Source: Thiomicrorhabdus sp.
GTDB lineage: Bacteria > Pseudomonadota > Gammaproteobacteria > Thiomicrospirales > Thiomicrospiraceae
Assembly (NCBI RefSeq): GCF_963662555.1
Contig: NZ_OY759719.1
Location: 2,562,985 to 2,626,984, forward strand
Direction: 5' to 3'
DNA length: 64,000 nucleotides
Shown here one piece after another: positions 40,224 to 49,608 of this stretch (positions are counted from its first letter, which is position 1; every line of letters starts with the position of its first letter). The notes under the pieces are model-generated. The model ran no database searches. It was not told the origin of the DNA and worked only from the letters and a program-made list of their open reading frames with translations. The position numbers and the translations under genes were made by a program.

Positions 40224-41558
40224 ATGAACCTATTCAGCTATCGTCTTCTAACAACTCTTGCAATGCCTTTGATTGCCTATTCGGGTTGGAAGCGATGCCG
40301 AAAACACCAAGCCCAACAGCTGCAAAACCCAGACTTGCCAGAGATACCAGACTGTTTCAGAAGTCGTTTTGGTTTTAATCGCCAAGCCTACCAAACGGGC
40401 GGTATTTGGATTCATGCAGTTTCAGTAGGTGAAACCCGCTCAATATTTCCATTGCTTAACGCCCTAAAAAGTCAGTATCCAAATCTACCGCTAACTGTCA
40501 CTAATGGCTCAACTCAGGGTGCGTTACAAGCATTACAGTTCTCTCCCGTTGCCATTCAGCATCAAATGCTACCGTACGACTATCCTTTTGCGGTTAAACG
40601 TTTTTTAAACCAAATCAAACCAAAATTAGTGATTATGGTTGAAACCGAGATTTGGCCTAACCTTTACCAGGCCTGTAAAAATCAAAATATCCCCGTTATA
40701 TTGATTAATGCCCGTTTAAAAGAATCCTCATTTAAAGCCTACCAAAAATGGGGCGGTAGGTTGATTGCTAACGCATTAAACCAAACTCAGTTTATTAGTG
40801 CTCAATTTCCAACCGATGCCGATCACTTTAAAGCCTTGGGAGCAAAGGAATCTAAAATCAAAGTTTTGGGCAACCTTAAATTTGATTTAACGATTCAAGA
40901 CAACTTAATCGATAATGCCAACCGCTGGCGAGCAGATAATAACTTAACTGCAACGCCTATTTGGGTAGCTGCCAGCACCCATGCTCACCCTAATAGCAAT
41001 GATCTAGAACAAAGTGAAGAGCAACTCATTTTAGATGCCCACAAACAGCTGTTAACCAAAATACCCAATGCACTATTAATCATAGTCCCTAGACACGCAG
41101 ACCGCTTTGAACAAGTCGCCCAATTATTGAATAACAGTGGGCTCGACTGGCAACAACGCAGTCAATCACAAGAACCTACCCCTAATACTCAAGTCTATCT
41201 TGCCGATACGGTTGGCGAATTAATGCAGTGGTTTGCCGCAGGTGATGTGGCATTTATTGGTGGCAGCTTAGTGCCGTTTGGAGGGCATAATATTTTAGAA
41301 CCGGCGGCACTTAACACCCCCGTAATTTCAGGTGAATATTTTGCCAATCTTAAGGCATTATTTGAGCCATTTATTGAGGACGAGGCTATTAAGATTGTAA
41401 AAAACAGTGATGAACTGGCCGATAGCCTTATTCAAATCTTACAAAACCCAGACAAAGCTAAACAATTAGCTGATAAAGCTCATGACTGTTTTGCCACTCA
41501 AACTGGTGCATTACAACGCACAATGACTTTAATTAACGAGTTATTAAGCCAACATTAA
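40224..41558 (+). CDS. waaA: Kdo (3-deoxy-D-manno-octulosonic acid) transferase
   Basis: The 444-residue GT30 enzyme has an N-terminal membrane anchor, IWIHAVSVGETRSIFPLL (with the catalytic E), VETEIWPNL, and the C-terminal donor site FIGGSLVPFGGHNILEPAAL. It adds Kdo to lipid IVA at the inner membrane. A copy of the palindrome ends 5 nt before the ATG and occupies the place of the ribosome site. A near copy lies inside the gene at about 40665. Confidence 0.95.
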   Translation: MNLFSYRLLTTLAMPLIAYSGWKRCRKHQAQQLQNPDLPEIPDCFRSRFGFNRQAYQTGGIWIHAVSVGETRSIFPLLNALKSQYPNLPLTVTNGSTQGALQALQFSPVAIQHQMLPYDYPFAVKRFLNQIKPKLVIMVETEIWPNLYQACKNQNIPVILINARLKESSFKAYQKWGGRLIANALNQTQFISAQFPTDADHFKALGAKESKIKVLGNLKFDLTIQDNLIDNANRWRADNNLTATPIWVAASTHAHPNSNDLEQSEEQLILDAHKQLLTKIPNALLIIVPRHADRFEQVAQLLNNSGLDWQQRSQSQEPTPNTQVYLADTVGELMQWFAAGDVAFIGGSLVPFGGHNILEPAALNTPVISGEYFANLKALFEPFIEDEAIKIVKNSDELADSLIQILQNPDKAKQLADKAHDCFATQTGALQRTMTLINELLSQH

Positions 41559-41709
41559 TTTAACGTTTAGACGATCAAATAAACGTTGAAAGATATTCAA
41601 TCTAAAGTTTTAAACATCTTATTATTTCAATTTACCACAGTCCTCAAGGGGGTATAAAGGCCTGGTAAATTGTGTTGCAAACCGCTACTTATTCATAAAA
41701 TAAAACATA

Positions 41710-41745
41710 AAAAAAGCCCGGTTAATCTTTTTAACCAGGCTCATT
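41710..41745 (-). terminator. Rho-independent terminator after the yqhA-like gene
   Basis: On the minus strand AGCCTGGTTAA and TTAACCGGGCT form a stem with one mismatch around an AAAGA loop, followed by TTTTTTTATG. It lies between the convergent waaA and yqhA-like genes and serves the minus-strand gene. Confidence 0.65.
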
Positions 41746-41788
41746 GATTACACCTCAGTGTAAGTTTTATGTACTCTAACCTTTATTA

Positions 41789-42376
41789 CTAGTGCTTCTC
41801 ATAAGCTTTATGCGATAAATATAACGCTAAAGAAACCATCATAATCGCTAGCGAGTAATAAAGTAGCTCAAGCGGTTCTGTTGGTTTTAAGAAAATCGCC
41901 TGTTCAAAAAACATAACGATCAAGATCAACACAATCACTTTTGCTAAACGGTCTTTTAAATCATCTAATGAATTGATAAATAAAATGTTGCTAGCACCGT
42001 GTTTACTGCCTGCAATATCTATCTTAGAGATAAACAGTTCATACAAACCTAAAGAAAAAATGAGCAAAATTGCACCCAAAAGATAACCATCAACCGAACC
42101 AACAATATGGGCAACAGTTTGTGACTTTAACAAGGCACGACCAGCATCATCCAGTTGGTGATAATGAGTCAAATGACTGATGGTGTAAAACACATCTACC
42201 GTGGTGGTATAAAAAATAGCAAACGCAGTAAACAAACTGGCAACTACCGCAACCAACACCACAAAACGGCTGTTCCATAAAGCCGATTCAACTATTCTCT
42301 CAGTAACACCTTGGTCTTTAACCGTACACACGACTTCAGGCTCATTATATTTATTTTCACTTTCATGGTTGGCCAT
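41789..42376 (-). CDS. YqhA/UPF0114-family inner-membrane protein
   Basis: I start at the ATG at 42376 (MANHESEN), which has CAGGAG seven bases upstream; the frame continues ten codons further. The product (195 aa) has three or four membrane spans, at FVVLVAVVASLFTAFAIFYT, GYLLGAILLIFSLGLYELF, AKVIVLILIVMFFEQAIF and YYSLAIMMVSLALYLSHKAY. GLYELFISKID is the landmark segment of the YqhA family. Function is unknown for the family. Confidence 0.75.
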   Translation of the reverse strand: MANHESENKYNEPEVVCTVKDQGVTERIVESALWNSRFVVLVAVVASLFTAFAIFYTTTVDVFYTISHLTHYHQLDDAGRALLKSQTVAHIVGSVDGYLLGAILLIFSLGLYELFISKIDIAGSKHGASNILFINSLDDLKDRLAKVIVLILIVMFFEQAIFLKPTEPLELLYYSLAIMMVSLALYLSHKAYEKH

Positions 42377-42476
42377 CAAACTCTCCTGTAAATTCATTTT
42401 TACCATGCATTTATCCCCCTTGCGGGGTGTGGTAAATTTAAAAATGTGCTTTAATTTTGTTTAACTTTAATTCGAT

Positions 42477-43010
42477 TTAACTCAACTCTTCAATCGTTAA
42501 GTTGTGATTCGTGTAAATACATAAATCACCCGCAATATGCAAAGACTTCTCAACCACATCACGTGCCGATAACTGGGTATTCTCCATCAACGCTTGTGCT
42601 GCAGAATGGGCGTAACTTCCACCTGAACCAATCGCAATAAAATCGTCTTGCGGTTCAATAACATCACCCGTTCCCGAAATCAGTAACATATTGTCTTTAT
42701 CTGCCACCAACATCATCGCCTCTAATTTACGTAAAGCACGGTCAGTTCGCCAATCTTTCGCCATCTCAACAGCGGCACGCATTAACTGACCATTATGCGT
42801 TTGCAAACGCCCTTCAAAACGTTCAAATAAAGTAAATGCATCCGCAGTAGCTCCGGCAAATCCAGCAATCACTTGACCACTATATAAACGACGCACCTTA
42901 CGAGCATTGCCCTTCATGACCACATGACCCAAAGTCACTTGACCGTCTCCACCAATAACCATTTGGCCATTACGTTTAGCACATAAAATTGTAGTTCCGT
43001 GAAAAGACAT
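42477..43010 (-). CDS. hslV: HslV protease subunit (ClpQ)
   Basis: The 177-residue proteasome-type peptidase has [19 protein letters not shown] with the N-terminal nucleophile threonine exposed after removal of MSFHG, and [15 protein letters not shown]-like helix [16 protein letters not shown]. It forms the HslUV ATP-dependent protease with HslU. Unusually, hslU is not next to it: it is 3.3 kb away on the other strand at 46269. Confidence 0.96.
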   Translation of the reverse strand: MSFHGTTILCAKRNGQMVIGGDGQVTLGHVVMKGNARKVRRLYSGQVIAGFAGATADAFTLFERFEGRLQTHNGQLMRAAVEMAKDWRTDRALRKLEAMMLVADKDNMLLISGTGDVIEPQDDFIAIGSGGSYAHSAAQALMENTQLSARDVVEKSLHIAGDLCIYTNHNLTIEELS

Positions 43011-43553
43011 ATCTTTCCTTTTAGTTTGTAACTTGATTTTTAATTAGGCTATTTTAAAGTAATTTGATTTAGATAAGACAAAAATTGTTTTTAATGCGAT
43101 GTTTAACGTTTCACCACGAAGATACGGAGCCACGAAGGTTTAAAGATAAAGCAAAAACAGATTCCCGTGAATGACAGCGTGTAGTGGTGGTTGTTTAAAT
43201 TACCAGGCCTGGCATGCCCTGTGGCCATCTAAATTTTGTAGGCATAGGGTAAATTTAAAAACCTTTGAGGTTCGCAGTAGCTTATTGAATTTTGTAAAAA
43301 TGACATAGGAGCGTAATGAGAAGCCTAAAATCAAGGCAAAAATCTATTTTTGCACGGAGCGTACATAAGTACGTGAGTACAAAAATGACTTTTTAACGCA
43401 GAGATTGATACTCCCAAAAACACCGACTTAACTAAAAGCGTGGCGAGAACCTCAAAATCGCGGCGGAAAGTTGATTTAAAAGCGGAGTTTACTTTAGTAA
43501 ATGAGCATTTTAAATTGGCTTTTCAACAAAGAGTTTGAGGTTCGCAGTAGCTT
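43011..43553. repeat. Intergenic repeat array between xerC and hslV
   Basis: No gene is visible in these 543 bp. It contains a palindrome copy (43203-43212) and a 20-bp direct repeat TTTGAGGTTCGCAGTAGCTT at 43264-43283 and 43534-43553, the second touching the xerC stop. There are two hairpin modules: 43346-43388 (ATTTTTG arms around CGTAC-ATAA-GTACG) and 43449-43542 (AACCTCAAA / TTTGAGGTT outer arms, TTTAAAA / TTTTAAA inner arms, GTTTAC-TTTA-GTAAAT centre). The separation of xerC from hslV by such an array is unusual for this operon. Confidence 0.7.
43203..43212. repeat. CCAGGCCTGG palindrome, copy 8
   Basis: Intergenic, in the xerC-hslV repeat array. Confidence 0.9.
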
Positions 43554-44501
43554 TTAGGATTTTTTTGCTCTGGGATGTGCTTTATCATACACCTGCGCCA
43601 AATGCTGCATATCTAACTTGGTATAGATTTGCGTGGTAGAAAGATTGGCGTGGCCTAAAATCTCTTGAACCGCTCTCAAATCACCACTGGACTCTAGAAC
43701 GTGAGTAGCACAGGCGTGACGTAATCTGTGGGGTGACATTTTAGTTGGTAGACCTGCAAGGGTGGTACGTTTATCTAATTGGGTTTGAATAGAGCGTACA
43801 TTTAAACGGCTTCCACGTTGGTTAACAAATACCGCATTTTCATTATCTTGAGCATGCTCATGGCGAATCTGCAACCAATTTTGAATGGCGGTTTGGGCTT
43901 TTGAGCCAACTGGGGCTAGGCGTTCTTTTTGCCCTTTACCTAAAACACGCACCCAACCAGAACCCATTTCATCCAGACCTGGAGAAATATCTAACTCTGC
44001 ACATTCAGAAACACGTAAACCTGCTGAATATAACAACTCAAAAATGGCTTGATCACGAATGTCTTGCCAGGTATCTAAAGGTTGGTCTAGTAAACGAGAC
44101 ATCCAATCCACATCAACACTTTTTGGCAATGGTTGTGGCTGTTTTGGTGCCTTAACGCCTTTTGCTGGATTTTTTAACACTAGGTTCTTTTGCAAAAGAT
44201 AATCGTAAAAAGAACGAATAGCCGATAACTGCCTGGCTAGGGTTCTGGCACTGATTCCATGTTGCACTCGGTAGGATAAAAAGGCCCGTATTGCTTGGGA
44301 GTCGATAATCTGCCAATCACTAAATTGATGAATACTATTCATTAAGGCTTGGTGAGAATCTTCGCTCGAATCTTCCATGTCATCCGCTAAATAGAATTTT
44401 AAAAAATCTTCAATATCTCGCTGATAACTAGACACCGTATGCACAGATTTATTTTGTGACTGCATGTGGCGTATAAAAGATTCTAGAGCGTTAAGGTTCA
44501 T
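43554..44501 (-). CDS. xerC: Tyrosine recombinase XerC
   Basis: The 315-residue protein has an N-terminal SAM-like core-binding domain and a catalytic domain with LLYSAGLRVSE (first Arg), a catalytic Lys in VLGKGQKER, and SPHRLRHACATHVLES (H-x-x-R) and LGHANLSTTQIYTKLD (His and nucleophile Tyr). It resolves chromosome dimers with XerD at dif. It is in the dapF-DUF484-xerC order common in gammaproteobacteria. Confidence 0.95.
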   Translation of the reverse strand: MNLNALESFIRHMQSQNKSVHTVSSYQRDIEDFLKFYLADDMEDSSEDSHQALMNSIHQFSDWQIIDSQAIRAFLSYRVQHGISARTLARQLSAIRSFYDYLLQKNLVLKNPAKGVKAPKQPQPLPKSVDVDWMSRLLDQPLDTWQDIRDQAIFELLYSAGLRVSECAELDISPGLDEMGSGWVRVLGKGQKERLAPVGSKAQTAIQNWLQIRHEHAQDNENAVFVNQRGSRLNVRSIQTQLDKRTTLAGLPTKMSPHRLRHACATHVLESSGDLRAVQEILGHANLSTTQIYTKLDMQHLAQVYDKAHPRAKKS

Positions 44502-44510
44502 AACAAACTA

Positions 44511-45209
44511 CTACTTTACAAAAAGGTGGTTTAAACGGGCAGTAACCAATTCGGCCATCATATTTAAAAAATATGTACCTAAATCTGGATGAAAACGGTC
44601 TGTTTTACTACCCAAAGCCAAGACTCCCCAAACGCGTTCACTACCTAATGGCAATAAACAGACCGATTGCATGAGTTCGTCGGTATGAAACAAGCCTTTT
44701 TGCCAATCGTTTTCAAGCAACCCGCAAACTGGTTTATGAAGCACCAAAGATTGTTTTAATGCATCATTCCAAGACTGACTGACGCCTAACTGGTGCATAC
44801 CATGCAAGCTAATTTGAGGCACGTCCCAAGAGACCATAGCAACTTGATCGACCTTAAATACCGTTTTCATTTGTTCATAGATAGTATCCACCGTGGCTTG
44901 CTCTGTTTGAGCCGCCATTAAGGCTTTGGTAAACTGCTGAACTTTATAAAAAAGCTGACCATTTTCTGAAGCGATATCCATTAAATTATCCACTTCAATT
45001 TGCAATGAGTCACGTTGCTCTCTGAGTTGATACACTTGTCGTTCTAGCAAAGAAACGGCTTTACCCGACTTTGGGTGTGGAATACTTAAACGGTCTAACA
45101 ATCGCGGAAATACATGAAAAAAAGTGGGATTGTTATTTAGATAATCCACCACTTCTTCAGCAGAAAGATTGGTTTTGCTTAAAGGTCCGCTCACGGCTTT
45201 CATATTCAT
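44511..45209 (-). CDS. DUF484 family protein (GAF-like)
   Basis: The 232-residue protein shows VVDYLNNNPTFFHVFPRLLDRLSIPHP (27 residues from about 20; start VVDYLNNNPTFF), then VSLLERQVYQLREQRDSL, a coiled coil, and a GAF-like C-terminal half. These are the landmarks of DUF484. The gene is conserved between dapF and xerC, and its biochemical role is unknown. The start codon overlaps the dapF stop region and has an AGGAG site. Confidence 0.88.
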   Translation of the reverse strand: MNMKAVSGPLSKTNLSAEEVVDYLNNNPTFFHVFPRLLDRLSIPHPKSGKAVSLLERQVYQLREQRDSLQIEVDNLMDIASENGQLFYKVQQFTKALMAAQTEQATVDTIYEQMKTVFKVDQVAMVSWDVPQISLHGMHQLGVSQSWNDALKQSLVLHKPVCGLLENDWQKGLFHTDELMQSVCLLPLGSERVWGVLALGSKTDRFHPDLGTYFLNMMAELVTARLNHLFVK

Positions 45210-46075
45210 ACCAAAATTTCTCCTTCAAATACGGTAACGGCTGGCCCACTCATCCATACTGGCGAATCTTCATTGCCATCCCACTCAATCAATAAATCGC
45301 CTCCCGGCAAACTCACAGTAACTTTATCGCCAACTTGCTGCCAATGTCTTAACACCACCATTGCCGCACAAGCACCTGTTCCACAGGCTAATGTCTCAGC
45401 TGCACCACGTTCATAAACACGTAATTTTATGTGCGTTTTATCTACCGCTTGAGCAAAACCTACGTTGACGCGTTCAGGAAAACTCGGATGAGATTCAACC
45501 GCCGCACCAAACTTTTCAACCGGTGCAGTTTTAATGTCATCCACCGGTAATACGGCATGTGGATTACCCATTGAAACCGCACCAATCAGTACGGTTTCTC
45601 CCAATACATTCAGTGCATATTCATCTGCTTTTTCATTTGCTAAAAAAGGCAAACTCGCTGGTTCAAAATTAGGCAATCCCATATTTACTTTTACCCAGCC
45701 AGAGTCTTCGATATAAAGCACAATAATGCCAGAGGCCGTTTCTACAACAATCTCAGTTTTATCGGTTAAGCCTTTTTCATACACAAAACGAGCAAAACAG
45801 CGTGCTCCATTACCACATTGCTGAACCTCAGAACCATCCGCATTAAAAATACGATAACGAAAATCCACATTTTCTTGAGTTGCATTTTCAACAACCAATA
45901 ATTGGTCAAAGCCAATACCAAAATATCGGTTAGCCCATTCACGAATCGCTGATGCTTCAAGCTCAACCTTTTGGTGAATGGCATCAATCACCATAAAATC
46001 ATTGCCTAAGCCCTGCATTTTGGTAAATTTTAACGGCGTTGATTTCGCCAAAGTATGTTGTATTTGTGCTGACAT
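45206..46075 (-). CDS. dapF: Diaminopimelate epimerase
   Basis: I choose the ATG at 46075 (MSAQIQHTLAKSTPLKF, 289 aa), which has an AAGGAAAG ribosome site; the open frame extends 30 codons upstream without family similarity. It has FTKMQGLGNDFMVID, the two active-site cysteines in QQCGNGARCFARF and ACGTGACAAM, and the expected length. It interconverts LL- and meso-diaminopimelate for lysine and peptidoglycan. It is divergent from hslU. Confidence 0.95.
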   Translation of the reverse strand: MSAQIQHTLAKSTPLKFTKMQGLGNDFMVIDAIHQKVELEASAIREWANRYFGIGFDQLLVVENATQENVDFRYRIFNADGSEVQQCGNGARCFARFVYEKGLTDKTEIVVETASGIIVLYIEDSGWVKVNMGLPNFEPASLPFLANEKADEYALNVLGETVLIGAVSMGNPHAVLPVDDIKTAPVEKFGAAVESHPSFPERVNVGFAQAVDKTHIKLRVYERGAAETLACGTGACAAMVVLRHWQQVGDKVTVSLPGGDLLIEWDGNEDSPVWMSGPAVTVFEGEILV

Positions 46076-46268
46076 TTCTTTCCTTAAACCGCCATCTCTT
46101 TTAATACAGCTGAATTTATCACGCCAACCAAGGATTGGCAAACCATCAACACACAATGCGGGCAATTTTCCTTTATAATGTGTTTTTTATACGTTTGCAT
46201 GTGCCACAAAGGTCTTGCGACCGTTTATTTACCTAATTTTTGCTCATTCGTTTAAGGACCGCTTTTTA

Positions 46269-47588
46269 ATGATGACCCCAAAAGAAATCGTTCACAGTTT
46301 AGATTCTCACATTGTTGGCCAAGCAGATGCTAAAAGAGCTGTAGCTATTGCTCTTAGAAACCGCTGGAGACGCAGTCAACTTAGTGATGATTTGCGTTCA
46401 GAAGTCACTCCAAAAAACATTTTGATGATTGGTCCAACGGGCGTAGGTAAAACTGAGATTGCACGCCGTTTAGCAAAACTCGCTAATGCACCATTCTTAA
46501 AGATAGAAGCGACTAAGTTTACCGAAGTGGGTTATGTAGGCCGCGATGTGGATTCTATTATCCGTGATTTAGCAGAAAGTGCGGTAAAAATGACCCGTGA
46601 AAGTGCTATTCAAAACGTGCAACGCCAAGCTGAAGACAAAGCGGAAGAGCGTATTTTAGACATTTTGCTTCCTCCTGCTCGTGGTCATGAAGAAGAGAGT
46701 TATGACAATATGTCAGAGACTCGCCAAAAATTTCGTAAACGTTTACGTGAAGGTGATTTAGACGATAAAGAGATTGAACTTGACCTTTCTGCGGCTCCTG
46801 CTCATGTTGAAATCTTAGGTGCACCTGGCATGGAAGAAATGACTCAACAACTGCAAGGTATGTTTGAGGGCATGGGCAAAGGCAAAAAAGAAAAACGTAA
46901 GCTTCCGATTAAAAAAGCTCTAAAAGCCCTAACCGAAGAAGAAGCACAACGTTTAGTTAATGAAGAAGAGATTAAAACCAATGCCATTGAAAACGTAGAG
47001 CAAAACGGCATTGTCTTTATTGATGAAATTGATAAGGTTGCTAAACGCCAAGATGCCAGTGGCGGTGATGTTTCTCGTGAAGGTGTGCAACGTGATTTAC
47101 TCCCTTTAATTGAAGGTAGCACCATCTCAACCAAATACGGCATGATTAAAACCGACCATATTCTATTTATTGCCTCTGGTGCATTTCACTTAGCAAAACC
47201 ATCTGACTTAATTCCAGAGCTACAAGGCCGTTTGCCAATTCGCGTTGAGTTAAAGTCTTTGCGTGTTGAAGATTTTGTAAGAATCCTTACGGAACCAAAA
47301 GCCGCCTTAACGACGCAAGCGGTTGCTTTATTAAAAACCGAAGGGGTTGATTTAAGTTTTACTGAAGATGGAATTCAACGTTTGGCTGAAATTGCCTTTC
47401 AAGTAAACGAAAACACAGAAAATATTGGGGCACGTCGCTTACACACGGTATTAGAGCGTTTATTAGAAGATATCTCTTTTGAAGCTCCTACCATGTCAGG
47501 TGCAAAAATTGAAGTCAATGCGGCTTTGGTAGATGAACGTTTAGGTGAGCTGGCTGTTGACCAAGATTTATCGCAATATATTCTGTAA
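46269..47588 (+). CDS. hslU: HslU ATPase subunit (ClpY)
   Basis: The start at 46269 ([18 protein letters not shown]) follows AAGGA and matches the family start; an upstream in-frame extension of 18 codons is not conserved. The AAA+ unfoldase has Walker [10 protein letters not shown], pore motif [10 protein letters not shown], Walker B FIDEIDK, an intermediate domain with acidic helices and the C-terminal DLSQYIL tail that docks into HslV. It is the first gene of a plus-strand group with DUF971 and ubiE. Confidence 0.96.
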   Translation: MMTPKEIVHSLDSHIVGQADAKRAVAIALRNRWRRSQLSDDLRSEVTPKNILMIGPTGVGKTEIARRLAKLANAPFLKIEATKFTEVGYVGRDVDSIIRDLAESAVKMTRESAIQNVQRQAEDKAEERILDILLPPARGHEEESYDNMSETRQKFRKRLREGDLDDKEIELDLSAAPAHVEILGAPGMEEMTQQLQGMFEGMGKGKKEKRKLPIKKALKALTEEEAQRLVNEEEIKTNAIENVEQNGIVFIDEIDKVAKRQDASGGDVSREGVQRDLLPLIEGSTISTKYGMIKTDHILFIASGAFHLAKPSDLIPELQGRLPIRVELKSLRVEDFVRILTEPKAALTTQAVALLKTEGVDLSFTEDGIQRLAEIAFQVNENTENIGARRLHTVLERLLEDISFEAPTMSGAKIEVNAALVDERLGELAVDQDLSQYIL

Positions 47589-47602
47589 CTAGAGCTGACA
47601 CC

Positions 47603-47992
47603 ATGCCGCATCCAACTGACATAAAACTACATCAAAAATCAAAAGCCTTAGAAGTGGCTTTTGATACAGGTGAAACCTTTACCTTTAGCTGTGAATTCTT
47701 GCGGGTCTATTCACAGTCAGCAGAAGTTACTGGTCACGCACCTGGGCAAGAAGTATTGCAATTAGATAAACAAGATGTAAATATTGACGACATTACTCCA
47801 GTTGGTAATTATGCAATCAAGCTTCACTTTAACGATGGGCACGATACCGGTCTTTATACTTGGGAACGCCTCTATGATTTAGGCAAAAACCAAGAAGATT
47901 ATTGGGTCGATTATTTACGCCGAGTGATGCGCGCCGGGCATAAACACCCTGAATTAGAAAAGTTACAACAAAGCATAAAATCAAAACAATAA
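47603..47992 (+). CDS. DUF971 protein (gamma-butyrobetaine hydroxylase-like N-terminal domain)
   Basis: The 129-residue protein shows IKLHQKSKALEVAFDTGETF, CEFLRVYSQSAEV and GHDTGLYTWERLYDLG, matching DUF971. The domain also forms the N-terminus of gamma-butyrobetaine hydroxylase. The stand-alone form is common beside hslU or ubiE in gammaproteobacteria; its role is not established. It starts 14 nt after the hslU stop. Confidence 0.87.
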   Translation: MPHPTDIKLHQKSKALEVAFDTGETFTFSCEFLRVYSQSAEVTGHAPGQEVLQLDKQDVNIDDITPVGNYAIKLHFNDGHDTGLYTWERLYDLGKNQEDYWVDYLRRVMRAGHKHPELEKLQQSIKSKQ

Positions 47993-48038
47993 ATCAAAAT
48001 ACTAAACCCAACGTTTAAATGAATCAAAAGGTTCTGTT

Positions 48039-48791
48039 ATGAGTCAAAATAAAAACACCATCGATTTTGGATTTACGGAAGTTCCGTTAGAAGAAAAAGT
48101 CAAAAAGGTCAAAGGCGTATTTGACTCGGTAGCCGGCAACTACGACATTATGAACGATGTTATGTCGATGGGAATCCACCGTTTATGGAAACGCAAAACC
48201 ATTGAATTAAGCGGTGTTCGCCCAGGCAATACCGTTTTAGATTTAGCAGGTGGTACAGGTGATTTAACCAAAGCCTTTGCTAAACGTGTAGGTTCTACAG
48301 GCCAGGTAGTATTAGCTGACATTAACGAAAGCATGGTACGTGTGGGTCGTGATCGCCTAATTAATGAAGGCATTGCAGGCAATGTGGACTACACCATTAC
48401 CAATGCTGAAGCCTTAGGGTTTCCAGACAACACCTTTGATGTAGCAACCATCGCTTTTGGTTTGCGTAACGTGACCAATAAAGACAAAGCATTAGAAGAA
48501 CTATACCGAGTGCTTAAACCAGGTGGTCAACTGATGGTCCTTGAATTCTCTAAAGTCACTCAACCGCTTTTAGCCAAGTTTTATGATTTTTACTCATTCA
48601 ATATTTTGCCAAAAATGGGCAAAGTCATTGCTGATGATGAAGCCAGCTATCAATATTTAGCCGAATCGATTCGTATGCATCCTGACCAAGAGACACTAAA
48701 GAAAATGATGTTAGATGCAGGGTTTGATAAAGCCGAATACATTAACATGAATGAGGGGATAGTCGCCCTACACCGTGCCTGGAAATATTGA
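48039..48791 (+). CDS. ubiE: Ubiquinone/menaquinone C-methyltransferase
   Basis: The 250-residue SAM methyltransferase has [36 protein letters not shown] (SAM site), [18 protein letters not shown] and [14 protein letters not shown] at the end. It methylates the quinone ring. It is followed by ubiJ and ubiB as in the usual ubi block. Confidence 0.96.
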   Translation: MSQNKNTIDFGFTEVPLEEKVKKVKGVFDSVAGNYDIMNDVMSMGIHRLWKRKTIELSGVRPGNTVLDLAGGTGDLTKAFAKRVGSTGQVVLADINESMVRVGRDRLINEGIAGNVDYTITNAEALGFPDNTFDVATIAFGLRNVTNKDKALEELYRVLKPGGQLMVLEFSKVTQPLLAKFYDFYSFNILPKMGKVIADDEASYQYLAESIRMHPDQETLKKMMLDAGFDKAEYINMNEGIVALHRAWKY

Positions 48792-48832
48792 TTATTTAGA
48801 ATGCCTTAAAGCACGCTATCTCTTCGTCAGTG

Positions 48833-48861
48833 TTCGGTCGTTTACACTTGTAAACTCCCTC
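48833..48861. repeat. Dispersed hairpin repeat, intergenic after ubiE
   Basis: Read on the minus strand, the core is GGGAGTTTAC-AAGT-GTAAACGACC, flanked by longer imperfect arms (CTTAAAGTACG / TGCTTTAAGG, about 48806-48895). It shares its design with the modules at 43346-43542 and 57235-57275. The 180-bp gap between ubiE and ubiJ holds nothing else. Confidence 0.5.
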
Positions 48862-48975
48862 TCACTTCCTTGACCTCACGTACTTTAAGATCTTCTAAAT
48901 TGCCTAAAATCGATATATTGTTTTTTTACAAAGTTGAGATACTTTATTTATCAAACTTAAGATTGGATTTATGTC

Positions 48976-49581
48976 ATGAACAAACAACCAGGCCTGGTAG
49001 ATTTGGGGTTATCTAAATCTTTAGAATTAGCAATCAATACGGCTATTCATTTGGATGAAGAGCAAGGACGCGTTTTTGAAGCTCTTGATGGTAAAGTCAT
49101 TGAGTTGGTGATCACCCCATTTACTCAACCCCTATTCTGCCTAATCAACCAAAAACAAATTGCTATGCAGCGTGAACTAAATGGTGCTGCCGACGCTACC
49201 TTAAAAAGTGATATTTCTGAATGGATGGCCTTGCCATTAAGCCATAATCTTAAAGCAGAAATTACCGCAGGCGACGAAACCATTGGTAATGCATTTATTC
49301 AAGCACTTAACCATCTTGAAATTGATTGGGAAGAGCACCTATCGCATTACACGGGTGATTTGGTTGCGTTTAAAGTCGGCCACGGCATTCGCTCTTTTTT
49401 AGAAGGTAAACAAAATGCTAAACAACAAGTTGGCAATACCGTTCGTGAGTATCTCCAATTTGAAATCAACACCCTTCCTACTCGCAACCAAGTAGAGCAT
49501 TTTGTAAAAGACGTCAATCAGACTGCCAGTGAGATTGAAACAATGGCTAAACGCATTGATGCTCTAATCAAAAACACATAA
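48976..49581 (+). CDS. ubiJ: UbiJ accessory factor (SCP2 lipid-binding domain)
   Basis: The 201-residue protein has an SCP2-like domain and a C-terminal helix (VEHFVKDVNQTASEIETMAKR). UbiJ binds polyprenyl intermediates in the Ubi metabolon. The palindrome CCAGGCCTGG falls within codons 4-8 (QPGLV), directly after the start codon. ubiB follows after 27 nt. Confidence 0.85.
   Translation: MNKQPGLVDLGLSKSLELAINTAIHLDEEQGRVFEALDGKVIELVITPFTQPLFCLINQKQIAMQRELNGAADATLKSDISEWMALPLSHNLKAEITAGDETIGNAFIQALNHLEIDWEEHLSHYTGDLVAFKVGHGIRSFLEGKQNAKQQVGNTVREYLQFEINTLPTRNQVEHFVKDVNQTASEIETMAKRIDALIKNT
48988..48997. repeat. CCAGGCCTGG palindrome, copy 9
   Basis: 12-bp form at codons 4-8 of ubiJ (QPGLV). Confidence 0.9.
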
Positions 49582-49608
49582 TAATCAGCACTTATAAGAC
49601 ATATATTC

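Noticed and set aside
41659-41670. AAAGGCCTGGTAAAT as a palindrome copy
   Set aside because: Only half of the palindrome is kept; the other arm is lost, so it was not counted.
41730-41741. AACCAGGCT in the terminator as a palindrome copy
   Set aside because: It is part of the terminator stem and lacks the CCTGG half.
43011-43553. CRISPR array
   Set aside because: There are only two copies of a 20-bp repeat, 270 bp apart, with no regular spacers and no cas genes nearby.
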